Shown one piece after another: positions 27,436-36,098 of a stretch of DNA of 64,000 nt. Position numbers and translations under genes: made by a program. Below the pieces are notes generated by a model that was not told where the DNA came from, made no database searches, and saw only the letters and a list, made by a program, of their open reading frames with translations. Within the stretch, counting starts at the first letter, position 1. Every line of letters begins with the position of its first letter. The DNA comes from Dyadobacter bucti (GTDB lineage Bacteria > Bacteroidota > Bacteroidia > Cytophagales > Spirosomataceae), in assembly GCF_005869225.1 (NCBI RefSeq), contig NZ_SWFP01000005.1, positions 62,001 through 126,000 of the forward strand. Reading direction: 5' to 3'.

Positions 27436-28107
27436 TCAGGTGGCCAGGTATCTCAAAAGCATGTCGAGCCGTTCCTGATCTACACTTTCGATCGGATCGT
27501 TGGCATGCGCCTCTATGATTTCATAACCAAAGCGTTCGAGGGTTGCAATAATGGGGGTGATATGTGTACGGTTCAGCTTTAATGTAAGCCGGGCTTCGTT
27601 GGTAGGATCGTAGGTTTCGCCAGATGAATAGTAGCTGCTCAGGATTTTTGTTCCGTTGGATTCGATCAACCGGCTGATTTCGGCAAGTGAATAGCTCCGT
27701 TCTGCAATTTTCAGAACAATCACAGCACCTTTTTCCTGCACGCCCAGTTCGTTTACAAAATTTTCAACAAGGTCGCTTACGAGAATACTTCCTGAGAAGC
27801 TTCCGTCGTCGCGCAGAACCGGGATGATTGTCAGACCAAATTGATTAACAAGCCGGAGCAACTCATAGGGATGCTGGTCTTCGGTTGCGAAGATGTCTTT
27901 ATGCTGGATGATAATTTTGGCAATCGGATCAGAACTGTCCACGACATCATAGAGAATATCCTCCGAAACAATGCCCTGATACACGCCCGAATCTGCCACA
28001 ACCAATTGCTTAGCCCCAAATTCATCCATCCAATCCAGTGCCGTACTTACCGAATCGGTAAGTTTAAGGACGGGGATCATCGGATTAATAAGGGTAGCGG
28101 CGAGCAT
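27436..28107 (-). CDS. CBS-domain protein with ACT-like tail
   Basis: Cytosolic 223-residue protein with two CBS motifs, residues about 1-125 (LTDSVSTALDWMDEFGAKQLVVAD and QHPYELLRLVNQFGLTIIPVLRDDG), which typically bind adenosyl nucleotides. The tail from about 130 has beta-alpha-beta character (AVIVLKIAERSYSLAEISRLIESNG, ARLTLKLNRTHITPIIATLERFGY), resembling tandem ACT-like repeats. The target is unknown. The recurrent CBS-nadK neighbourhood in this phylum suggests a nucleotide-sensing role, which is inference. Confidence 0.85.
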   Translation of the reverse strand: MLAATLINPMIPVLKLTDSVSTALDWMDEFGAKQLVVADSGVYQGIVSEDILYDVVDSSDPIAKIIIQHKDIFATEDQHPYELLRLVNQFGLTIIPVLRDDGSFSGSILVSDLVENFVNELGVQEKGAVIVLKIAERSYSLAEISRLIESNGTKILSSYYSSGETYDPTNEARLTLKLNRTHITPIIATLERFGYEIIEAHANDPIESVDQERLDMLLRYLAT

Positions 28108-28197
28108 AAATTAAACGTTGATTTTTTTCAATGTATAAAAAAACTGTATATCTGTCAACTTTTAAACCCTAAAGAAATTTTATCGTTCCACCGCGGA

Positions 28198-28989
28198 TTA
28201 ACTCCTGACGGTCGCCTCTGCCATCGGGACAGAACTGTATTTCTCTAAAAAGCTGTCCAGGATGGCATTGAATTCATCGGGACGTTCCATCATGGGTGCA
28301 TGGCAGCATTTATCCACAAAATGTAATTCCGAGCCAGCGATCAGCCGGTTAAATTCGTAACCTACATGCGGAGGTGTAATCGTATCATTGAGCCCCCAAA
28401 CCAGCAGTGTCGGAACGTTGATCTGGTGCAGGTCTTTGGCCAGGTTATGGCGCTGGGCCGATTTAGCAATACCTACGATGCTCATGCATTTCGGGATGCT
28501 CGACGTAGTTTCAAATACCTCATCGACCAGTTCTTTGGTTGCAACCGCGGGATCATAAAAAGTATAGGCAACACGCTCGCGGATATAATCATAACTTCCT
28601 CTTTTAGGGAAAGAACCGCCCATGGAATTTTCAAATAGTCCTGAACTACCCGTTAAAACGAGCCTGCAGACATTTTCCTGATTTTTCAATGTGTAAAGCA
28701 AACCAATGTGGCCGCCAAGGGAGTTACCTATAACGGTAACATTTGTAAGTTCTTTGAAGGCAACAAAGTCTTCCAGAAATGCAAGCAAAGCTTCAAGTCC
28801 GGCTTCGCGCGGAGGAAGTTCGTAGATAGGAAGCAGCGGAATGATTACCCGGTACCGATCGGAGAATTTATCGATAATGCCATCCCAGTTGCTTAACGCA
28901 CCGAAAAGGCCATGCAAAAGCAGTAACGTTTCGCCTTTTCCTTCATCTATAAATTGAAACCGGCCTTCTGCATGTACTGGATATTTCAT
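28198..28989 (-). CDS. Alpha/beta-fold hydrolase
   Basis: 263-residue cytosolic serine hydrolase. The oxyanion segment is LLLLHGLFGALSNW (residues 22-35). The nucleophile elbow GNSLGGH has Ser90. The acid is probably the Asp of WGLNDTITP and the His that of CCHAPMMERP. No signal peptide is seen. The natural substrate cannot be read from sequence. It is the first gene of the leftward run to the CBS protein and nadK, with a 90-base gap. Confidence 0.87.
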   Translation of the reverse strand: MKYPVHAEGRFQFIDEGKGETLLLLHGLFGALSNWDGIIDKFSDRYRVIIPLLPIYELPPREAGLEALLAFLEDFVAFKELTNVTVIGNSLGGHIGLLYTLKNQENVCRLVLTGSSGLFENSMGGSFPKRGSYDYIRERVAYTFYDPAVATKELVDEVFETTSSIPKCMSIVGIAKSAQRHNLAKDLHQINVPTLLVWGLNDTITPPHVGYEFNRLIAGSELHFVDKCCHAPMMERPDEFNAILDSFLEKYSSVPMAEATVRS

Positions 28990-29431
28990 TCGGATTTTGT
29001 GGATTAGTATTGGTTATGAAGTTGAAAAACTGAAGAATAGTTTAAACAAATCATTTATGACATATTAGAGAAACTAGTGCATGATTTCTATACTCTACAA
29101 AACTAGTTATTTTTTTGATTGATTAAGGGGGTAAAATAACAAACTCAATTTTATTTTTCTTGATAATATTATATTATTATTATCAATATCACACTCATAA
29201 CATAGAATCATGCAATTCGGTTTATTTATTGCCAATGAAGTGCATGTTGTATTGATCAAAATATCACTATAGAAACTTCAGGAGAATTACCTTCAAATTC
29301 ATCATATGTTTCCGTTGCTGAAGAAATTCCCGAGCATGATAAATGTATCATAGCCCCCGATATAACTGTAATTTAACCAGAATTTGCGGTGAAACGGATT
29401 AGAAAAAAATTAAAAACAGCTATTGATACCG
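28990..29431. other. Long AT-rich intergenic region with a possible ORF remnant
   Basis: No intact gene is seen in these 442 bases. An ATG at about 29210 opens a 20-codon ORF (MQFGLFIANEVHVV...). A second frame is open from about 29240 to a TAA near 29373 without a start and encodes a Ser/Glu/Ile-rich stretch. The two could be pieces of one frameshifted small gene, but I recognise no family. The region also holds two inverted repeats: ACTAGT-centred copies near 29070 and 29100, and TTGATAATA/TATTATCAA at 29160-29186. Confidence 0.3.
29160..29186. repeat. AT-rich inverted repeat
   Basis: TTGATAATA at 29160-29168 and its exact complement TATTATCAA at 29178-29186 surround nine A/T bases. There is no T-run positioned as in a terminator, so it could be an operator or a chance AT palindrome. 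Confidence 0.4.
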
Positions 29432-30583
29432 CTATTCCTTCAAGTGGTCGCTGTCCAGTTTAACAAACTGAGAGTTACGGCTAATGTATTCCGGGATTGC
29501 CAGTTTCAGAACCCCAACCATTTTCTCAGGCTCGCCCGACTCCATTGCTGCTGTTAATGATTTGATCATAAGCGGTATGTCCAATCCCGCAATAGGTCCC
29601 GGAGACATGCTGTGGATTTTGGGATGGCATCTAGTGACAGCATCCCGGCGTTCCGTAAACAATTCTTCGCAAATCTTTTCACCGGGGCGGAGACCAACGT
29701 ATTCTATCATAACGTCCTTATACGGCCGGAGACCGGAAAGTATGATCATCTGTTTTGCGATATCCGCGATTCTGACAGGCTGGCCCATATCAAAAAAAAG
29801 TATTTCCATGTTTTTGCCCGTGGCACTTGCTTCGAGCACCAGCTGGCATGCCTCCCGGACGGTCATGATGTAACGTGTAACATTCGGGTGCGTAATCGTG
29901 ATAGGCCCACCCTGACGGATCTGGTTTTCAAAAGTCCTGATGAACGAGCCATTGGAGCCCAGGACATTGCCAAATCGCGTAATGATAAACCGGGTTGATA
30001 TTTGCTGATTTAGGTTTTGCAGATAAATCTCGGCCAGCCTTTTTGTAGCGCCCATTACACTGGAAGGGTTTACCGCTTTATCTGTGGAGATGAAAATAAA
30101 TTTTTTTACATGAAAGGTTATGGCAAGATCTGCGAGTACCGTCGTTCCCAAAACGTTGGTTTTGATCGCTTCATAAGGATGTTTTTCCATGAAAGGCACA
30201 TGCTTGTAGGCAGCGGCATGAAATAAGATCTGAACCTGGCTCCTGGAAAATATTTCGGTCATTCTCGAAATGTCATTGATACTGGCGACGTAGGAAAGGA
30301 TTTCCAGCGTGTTGAATTTTCCGGTGAGTGTCAAATCCAGGTCGTTCAAAGCGGTTTCAGATTGATCGACGAGAATCAGCCTTTTGGGGGTGTATTCACA
30401 GATCTGTGTCGCGAGTTCGCTTCCGATGGAGCCTGCTGCTCCGGTGACGAGGACTATGCTATCCCGGATCTGACCGCTGATGTTGTGCTGATCAAGAACA
30501 ATCGGTTCTCTTTCCAGTAATTCTTCAAGTTCGAAAGTCCTGATCGTCTTTTTGTGGAAGGGTTGTTTTCTTTTCGGCTCCAT
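29432..30583 (-). CDS. CapD/FlaA1-type NDP-sugar 4,6-dehydratase, soluble form
   Basis: Extended SDR that acts on UDP-sugars such as UDP-GlcNAc for surface polysaccharide or glycan synthesis. The Rossmann motif VTGAAGSIGSE is at residues 46-56. The active site is STDKAVNPSSVMGATKR, with Met in place of the usual SDR Tyr and Lys kept, the mark of the FlaA1/PglF/WbpM group. GLRPGEKICEELF near 300 is also conserved. The N-terminal FELEELLEREPIVLD is the linker found in membrane-anchored members, but the four transmembrane helices that precede it there are absent. At 383 residues it is either a natural soluble form or a 5'-truncated gene. No glycan cluster surrounds it. Confidence 0.85.
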   Translation of the reverse strand: MEPKRKQPFHKKTIRTFELEELLEREPIVLDQHNISGQIRDSIVLVTGAAGSIGSELATQICEYTPKRLILVDQSETALNDLDLTLTGKFNTLEILSYVASINDISRMTEIFSRSQVQILFHAAAYKHVPFMEKHPYEAIKTNVLGTTVLADLAITFHVKKFIFISTDKAVNPSSVMGATKRLAEIYLQNLNQQISTRFIITRFGNVLGSNGSFIRTFENQIRQGGPITITHPNVTRYIMTVREACQLVLEASATGKNMEILFFDMGQPVRIADIAKQMIILSGLRPYKDVMIEYVGLRPGEKICEELFTERRDAVTRCHPKIHSMSPGPIAGLDIPLMIKSLTAAMESGEPEKMVGVLKLAIPEYISRNSQFVKLDSDHLKE

Positions 30584-30651
30584 ATTGAAAATGTAAACTC
30601 AGCAACGATGCTGTATTTACCTTATACGGAAACAGACATGAGAAGTCACAA

Positions 30652-30682
30652 AAAAAGAGCCGTAAATCGTACAGCTCTTTTT
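30652..30682 (-). terminator. Terminator of the nuoKLMN operon
   Basis: AAAAAGAGC (30652-30660) and GCTCTTTTT (30674-30682) pair, with GTA/TAC pairs inside the loop, 22 bases beyond the nuoN stop. A and T runs flank both sides, so it may work in both directions. Confidence 0.75.
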
Positions 30683-30704
30683 ACAAATCAATACTAAACT
30701 CTTT

Positions 30705-32102
30705 TTATATCAACGCCTCAAAAATCCCAGGTGCCAGTCCAAAAAGGATGGTAAGAAAAGTCGCAAGCAATAATATGACCTGATAAAAAGGTGCTACGCG
30801 GATTTTGATCAGGTCTCCTTCTTTGAGATACGAGGAAATAATAACCCTGAAATAATAGTAAATGCCGACTGTTGACATCAAAACGGCTATCACGGTGAGC
30901 CAGATAATGCCTCTTTCCGCGGCGCTTGTAAAGACAAAAAACTTACCCCAGAAACCCGCTGTGAGCGGAATTCCCGCCAGAGATAACATAGATACTGTTA
31001 GAATGAAGGCCAGTAAAGGGTTGTTTTTTGCCAGACCGTTGAATGCTTCGTAGCGCTCGTTGGGCTGACCTTCCACGGTCTTTTCTTTTGAAACAAGCAT
31101 CAACACACCGAACGCACAAATTGTGGACAGTGAGTAGGCAAGTGAATAAAATATAATAGCGTTGGCAGAAGGTTTCGAGAGCGAAGTAAGTGCGATGAGC
31201 AGATAACCGGCATGCGAGATCCCCGAATAAGCGAGCATCCTTTTGAAGCTGTTCTGGCTTGTGGCACCTATGTTTCCGACCAGCAGGGTTAGTACTGCAA
31301 TGACAGCGATGACCAACCACCAGAAACTGTAAATTCCGGTAAATGAATGGCTCAACAAACGGAATAAAGCTGCGAAACCCGCGGTCTTTACAATTGTTGA
31401 CATGAAGGTTGTAAATATGGTAGGTGCTCCTTCGTAGACATCCGGTGTCCAGAAATGGAAAGGCGCTGCGGACACTTTGAACAGCATACCTATCAGCAAA
31501 AGCAACAAACCTGCATAGAGCAGATAAGGCTGCGTACCGGCAGGAATATTTGATGCGTAGCCTTGAATCTGCGCCAGACCGAAAGATCCTGTTGCACCAT
31601 AAAGCAAGGTAATTCCAAAGAGCATAAAACCGGTGGCAAATGCACCCATCAGAAAGTATTTTAATGCCGCCTCATTGGAACGGAGATTACGTTTGTTACT
31701 TCCGGTCAGGACGTACATGGCAACAGACAGGATTTCGACCCCGATGAAAAGCATAATAAGATGCTCAAACCCGATCATCATAATGGCACCTACCAGCGAA
31801 AACAACATTAATCCGTAATATTCGGCAGGCTCTGAGTCGGCGTTATCCTGAAAACCACCAGAAATAGCCACGATCATAAATGCAGACAAAAGCACGATCG
31901 CATTGAAAGACAATGTAAGGTTGTCAACCCTCAGCATATCATAAAAATACAGCAGCGGGCCCTGGTTCCAGTCAAGAAAGTTGCTGGCTAATGCAACGAT
32001 CAGAAACAGCAGGGTAGAGGGTAAAAGGATATTCTTAGATTTTGAGAAACCCAGAAACAGGGTCACAACGCCAAGAACTGACAACAATATAATGGGATAC
32101 AT
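30705..32102 (-). CDS. nuoN: NADH-quinone oxidoreductase subunit N
   Basis: Antiporter-like membrane subunit of respiratory complex I, contributing to proton pumping. The 465 residues are nearly all hydrophobic helices. Conserved segments include the pump Glu region LFIGVEILSVAMYVL, the Lys helix AALKYFLMGAFATGFMLFG, FKVSAAPFHFWTPDVYEGAP, and the later NSFKRMLAYSGISHAGYLL. It is last in the nuoK-L-M-N order and is followed by a terminator. Confidence 0.95.
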   Translation of the reverse strand: MYPIILLSVLGVVTLFLGFSKSKNILLPSTLLFLIVALASNFLDWNQGPLLYFYDMLRVDNLTLSFNAIVLLSAFMIVAISGGFQDNADSEPAEYYGLMLFSLVGAIMMIGFEHLIMLFIGVEILSVAMYVLTGSNKRNLRSNEAALKYFLMGAFATGFMLFGITLLYGATGSFGLAQIQGYASNIPAGTQPYLLYAGLLLLLIGMLFKVSAAPFHFWTPDVYEGAPTIFTTFMSTIVKTAGFAALFRLLSHSFTGIYSFWWLVIAVIAVLTLLVGNIGATSQNSFKRMLAYSGISHAGYLLIALTSLSKPSANAIIFYSLAYSLSTICAFGVLMLVSKEKTVEGQPNERYEAFNGLAKNNPLLAFILTVSMLSLAGIPLTAGFWGKFFVFTSAAERGIIWLTVIAVLMSTVGIYYYFRVIISSYLKEGDLIKIRVAPFYQVILLLATFLTILFGLAPGIFEALI

Positions 32103-32164
32103 ATTTATTGAGTATTATTTATCATTAAATATCCAGTGGCTTTTTATGGGCCAAAGTCATTTAC

Positions 32165-33613
32165 TTAATTAGTTACCAGTTGCAAAAGTTGGTTAACGGC
32201 TGGTTCTGTTAACTTTAAAAAAGTATTCGGATAAATTCCTATCCAGAAAACCATGATCACCAGCGGCAGCAGTACAGCTCTTTCACTCGCTGTCAGATCC
32301 TGAAAACCTTCAACCCATTTGGACCTCGGCCCGAACATAGATTTTTGAAACAACCGGAGCATGTAAACAGAACCGAGAATGATGGTCAAACCGGCTATTG
32401 CACCAAGCCAGCCATCATATTGGAATACACTCGACAGCAACAAAAACTCCCCGACAAAACCATTGGTTAAGGGTAGTGCTACGCTTCCAAGCAGCAAAAT
32501 CATGAAATATACGCTCAAATGCGGAGTAGTTTGTGTAATCCCGCCAAGCTGATCAAGGTACCTGGTCTTTGTTCTTGAGTAAATAATATCGACAATGAAA
32601 AACAAGCCAATCACATTAATTCCGTGGGCCAGCATCTGGATCAAAGCGCCCTGTAAGCCGTTTACCGACGTTGAGAAAACACCGGCGGCCATCAAACCTA
32701 CGTGTGCAAAAGAAGAATACGCGATCAGGCGTTTCATATCACTTTGCTGGATCGCAATGATAGAACCGTAGATGATTCCGATCACCGAAAGGATCATAGC
32801 CATTAAACCCCAGGTTTCCATGCCCTGCGGAACTACCGGAAGTAAAAAGCGGATCAGACCGTATACCCCCATTTTCAACATAATACCGGACAATAACATC
32901 GTTGCCGGTGTCGGAGATTCGGTGTAGGTATCGGGTTGCCAGGTATGGAAAGGGAAAAGCGGCATTTTGATAGCAAAAGCAATAAAAAATGCCCAGAAAA
33001 TAAATCCCTGCGCCTGCGCGCTCAGCTGTAAGTTGTATAACGCGGTGATTTCTGAAGTGTGCGTGCCGGGTGTCTGATAATAGAGATACACCAGTGCAAC
33101 CATCATGAACAAGCTACCAAATATCGTGTAGATAAAGAATTTAAAGGTTACTTTCAAACGGTTTTCACCTCCCCAAACTGCTGCCAGGAAGTAAACCGGG
33201 ATCAGGGCAGCTTCGAAGAAAAGGTAAAAAAGGAATGCGTCGGTTGCTGTAAAAACCCCGATCAGCGCCGCTTCCATAAAAAGGATAAGGGAATAGAAAG
33301 TCGGGCTGTTGTTGTAATCGTGCTTGAAAGCGGAAAGAATAATAAGCGGTGTCAGAAATGTCGTCAGTAAAACCAGTACCAGGCTAATGCCGTCAATGCC
33401 CCCAGCAAATGAAATCCCTCCGGACGCAAGCCAGGCGTATTTGAAGCCAAACTGGGTTCCGGCAGCGGGATCAAACTGAAGCCAGACTGTGACAGCCAAG
33501 CCGAGAGCGGCCAAACCGCCAATGAGAGCGACTTGTTTTGCGATGCCCGAACCCGATAGAAGGGTGATCACACCGGCAGCAATTGGTAATAGTATTAAAA
33601 GAAGAGTAAGCAT
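32165..33613 (-). CDS. nuoM: NADH-quinone oxidoreductase subunit M
   Basis: Second antiporter-like subunit of complex I in the inner membrane. LFFEAALIPVYFLAAVWGG carries the key Glu, KMPLFPFHTWQPDTYTESPTP the conserved loop, and QSDMKRLIAYSSFAHVGLM the Lys-bearing discontinuous helix. Length 482 and roughly 14 hydrophobic helices are usual. It lies 52 bases downstream of nuoL in the same operon. Confidence 0.95.
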   Translation of the reverse strand: MLTLLLILLPIAAGVITLLSGSGIAKQVALIGGLAALGLAVTVWLQFDPAAGTQFGFKYAWLASGGISFAGGIDGISLVLVLLTTFLTPLIILSAFKHDYNNSPTFYSLILFMEAALIGVFTATDAFLFYLFFEAALIPVYFLAAVWGGENRLKVTFKFFIYTIFGSLFMMVALVYLYYQTPGTHTSEITALYNLQLSAQAQGFIFWAFFIAFAIKMPLFPFHTWQPDTYTESPTPATMLLSGIMLKMGVYGLIRFLLPVVPQGMETWGLMAMILSVIGIIYGSIIAIQQSDMKRLIAYSSFAHVGLMAAGVFSTSVNGLQGALIQMLAHGINVIGLFFIVDIIYSRTKTRYLDQLGGITQTTPHLSVYFMILLLGSVALPLTNGFVGEFLLLSSVFQYDGWLGAIAGLTIILGSVYMLRLFQKSMFGPRSKWVEGFQDLTASERAVLLPLVIMVFWIGIYPNTFLKLTEPAVNQLLQLVTN

Positions 33614-33665
33614 ATTTTCAAGTCAACGGTCAGCAATGAATGATGAACGGATTTATTGATAATGA

Positions 33666-35582
33666 TCAAAGTAAAAGCTTCCAGAACAATATGACCACAA
33701 TCCCCAGGACCATAGCGAAAACGTAGTCTCCTGTTGAGCCGGTTTGTGTTTTCCTGAGCAGCCCGGCCAGGAATGATATCACCCTGACAGTCGCATTCAC
33801 AATCAGGTCAATGAAAAACTCTCCGAAGCTGTAAAGGATATTCGAAAGTGTCTTGATGGATTTTACAAAAACAGAATCATAGATTTCGTCTACAAAATAT
33901 TTGTTGTAAACCAGTTTCTGCAATCCTGATTTTTCCTGAGAATCCGGAGCCGGAACCGCTGCTTTTTGCACATACATTACATAGGCAACAATCGCTGAAA
34001 CCAGCGCAACAGCCACAGAAACACCCATTAAAAGATACTCTTCAGAATGCGAAAGCGCAGTTGGTTCAAATGCGGTAGGATTTACCTGACGAGCCGCATC
34101 ATACAATGGGCTCATAAATTCGGCCAGATGGTGTGTACCATGCAATGCTTCGGGAACACCGATAAACCCGCCGAGCGCGGACAATACCGCAAGAATTATC
34201 AACGGAACCGTCATCGATGCAGGAGATTCATGCAAGTGATGCTCCTGCTCATGTGTGCCACGGAATGTTCCGAAGAAAGTAAGGAAGAGCAGCCGGAACA
34301 TATAGAAAGAAGTCATCAACGAACCCAGCACACCAATTACCCAAAGCAGTTTATTACGCTCGAAAACATGCGCGAGGATTTCATCTTTTGAGAAAAATCC
34401 TGCGAAAGGAGGAATACCTGAGATCGCAATGGTAGCAATGAGGAATGTCAGGAAAGTGACCGGCAGTTTTTTCCTTAATCCACCCATCGAACGGATATCC
34501 TGCTCGTCGGACATGGCGTGGATAACGCTACCGGCGCCAAGGAATAATAACGCTTTAAAAAATGCGTGCGTGATTACGTGGAACATGGAAGCTGAGTAAG
34601 CCATCGCTCCAAGGCCCATAAACATATAACCCAGCTGGCTCACTGTGGAATAGGCGAGAACTTTTTTGATATCGTTTTGTAAAAGGCCGATAGACGCTGC
34701 AAAAAGAGCAGTAGCGGCTCCGATCACGCCGACAATCTCCAATGTAGAAGGTGCAAGTGAGTACAAGACATTGGATCTGATCACCATGTAAATGCCCGCA
34801 GTAACCATGGTGGCCGCGTGAATCAATGCCGAAACAGGGGTAGGGCCCGCCATCGCATCCGGTAGCCAGGTATACAATGGAATTTGTGCCGATTTTCCCA
34901 TCGCTCCGATAAAAAGGAACAAAGTAATGGTTATTATGACAGGATCGCCTGTCTGAAAGCTGGTAGCCTGACTAAAAACTTCCGAATATTCAACAGAACC
35001 AAACGTGGCGATGATTGTAAAGATCCCTAATAAAAAGCCCAGGTCACCGACGCGGTTCATGATAAATGCTTTCCGGGCTGCATTGTTATAGTTAGTGTTT
35101 TTATTCCAGAAACCGATCAGCAGATATGAGCATAGTCCCACGCCTTCCCAGCCTATAAACATGATCACATAATTGGAACCTAGCACCAGGAGCAGCATGA
35201 AAAATAAAAACAGGTTCAGATAAGCAAAGAACTTTCCGAAACCTGAGTCATGGTGCATGTAGCCGATGGAATAAATGTGGATCAGCGAACCCACACCGGT
35301 AATGATCATCAGCATTAATAACGAAAGCTGGTCAACCTGGAAAGAAAAAGGAATATTCAGGTCACCGACGCTGATCCAGTCGAAAAGCGGGACGATAAAT
35401 GGTTCGCTTCCGGAAGCCAGAAAAGCATTGAAAGTCATGACGGACAAGACGAAACTGGCTACAACAGCAAGTGTTCCGATAATGCCGACGGCTCCTTTGG
35501 GTATATTGGGAAATCCGATTCCGTTGATCAGAAAACCGAGCAGCGGTAAAAGAGGAATCAGGATGATTAATGATGCAGACAT
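33666..35582 (-). CDS. nuoL: NADH-quinone oxidoreductase subunit L
   Basis: Distal antiporter-like subunit of complex I with the long lateral helix. Markers are SIGYMHHDSGFGKFFAYLNLF, FIGWEGVGLCSYLLIGFW (with the essential Glu), KSAQIPLYTWLPDAMAGPTPVSALIHAATMVTAG, NDIKKVLAYSTVSQLGYM, and HAFFKALLFLGAGSVIHA. The C-terminus is extended (638 residues) with extra hydrophobic helices. It lies 57 bases after nuoK. Confidence 0.96.
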   Translation of the reverse strand: MSASLIILIPLLPLLGFLINGIGFPNIPKGAVGIIGTLAVVASFVLSVMTFNAFLASGSEPFIVPLFDWISVGDLNIPFSFQVDQLSLLMLMIITGVGSLIHIYSIGYMHHDSGFGKFFAYLNLFLFFMLLLVLGSNYVIMFIGWEGVGLCSYLLIGFWNKNTNYNNAARKAFIMNRVGDLGFLLGIFTIIATFGSVEYSEVFSQATSFQTGDPVIITITLFLFIGAMGKSAQIPLYTWLPDAMAGPTPVSALIHAATMVTAGIYMVIRSNVLYSLAPSTLEIVGVIGAATALFAASIGLLQNDIKKVLAYSTVSQLGYMFMGLGAMAYSASMFHVITHAFFKALLFLGAGSVIHAMSDEQDIRSMGGLRKKLPVTFLTFLIATIAISGIPPFAGFFSKDEILAHVFERNKLLWVIGVLGSLMTSFYMFRLLFLTFFGTFRGTHEQEHHLHESPASMTVPLIILAVLSALGGFIGVPEALHGTHHLAEFMSPLYDAARQVNPTAFEPTALSHSEEYLLMGVSVAVALVSAIVAYVMYVQKAAVPAPDSQEKSGLQKLVYNKYFVDEIYDSVFVKSIKTLSNILYSFGEFFIDLIVNATVRVISFLAGLLRKTQTGSTGDYVFAMVLGIVVILFWKLLL

Positions 35583-35639
35583 ATTTAATATTTATTCTTA
35601 ATCTCTAGTATACCTTCGATTGCAGGACTGGTTACGGGG

Positions 35640-35993
35640 TTACCATTTCAGTTTATTGAGGAAACCAACGTCCGTATTTCTTGTATTGCGATAAATCATA
35701 ACGATAATAGCCAGTCCAACAGCTACTTCCGCAGCGGCCACAGCCATAATAAAAAATACAAAAACCTGCCCTGACGGATCTGACCTGTATGATGAAAATG
35801 CGATCAGCAGCAAGTTGGCAGCATTCAGCATCAATTCGACGGACATGAAAATGATGATCGCGTTGCGGCGGGTAAGTACGCCTATGATACCGATCACAAA
35901 AAGCAGAGTAGCAAGGATTAGATAACTTTGAAGGGGAATGTTCTGAATAACCGCTGGTATATTAACCTCTGGAACATTAGGGTTTGGAATCAT
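35640..35993 (-). CDS. nuoK: NADH-quinone oxidoreductase subunit K
   Basis: Small membrane subunit of complex I with three helices. GVLTRRNAIIIFMSVELMLNAANLLLIAF contains the two helix Glu positions used in the proton path (SVELM and, later, AAEVAVGLAI). At 117 residues it is slightly long because of the N-terminal extension MIPNPNVPEVNIP. It is the first gene of a four-gene operon. nuoJ, normally directly upstream, is not here; an exonuclease gene occupies that place. Confidence 0.95.
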   Translation of the reverse strand: MIPNPNVPEVNIPAVIQNIPLQSYLILATLLFVIGIIGVLTRRNAIIIFMSVELMLNAANLLLIAFSSYRSDPSGQVFVFFIMAVAAAEVAVGLAIIVMIYRNTRNTDVGFLNKLKW

Positions 35994-36048
35994 AGCAGGT
36001 TTACCTTAATGGGATATTCTGTTAAACTAGTCAAAAATAGATTTCTGG

Positions 36049-36078
36049 CAAAAATAGACATTATTACTACTTACTCAA
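36049..36078 (-). promoter_or_regulatory. Putative promoter of nuoKLMN
   Basis: On the minus strand TTG (36076-36078), 19 bases, then TATTTTTG (36049-36056), an exact TAnnTTTG. A second TATTTTTG follows closer to the gene, near 36031-36038. The nuoK ATG at 35993 is about 55 bases downstream. It supports independent transcription of the four genes. Confidence 0.6.
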
Positions 36079-36098
36079 ACCTGTTGAGAAGGATTATG

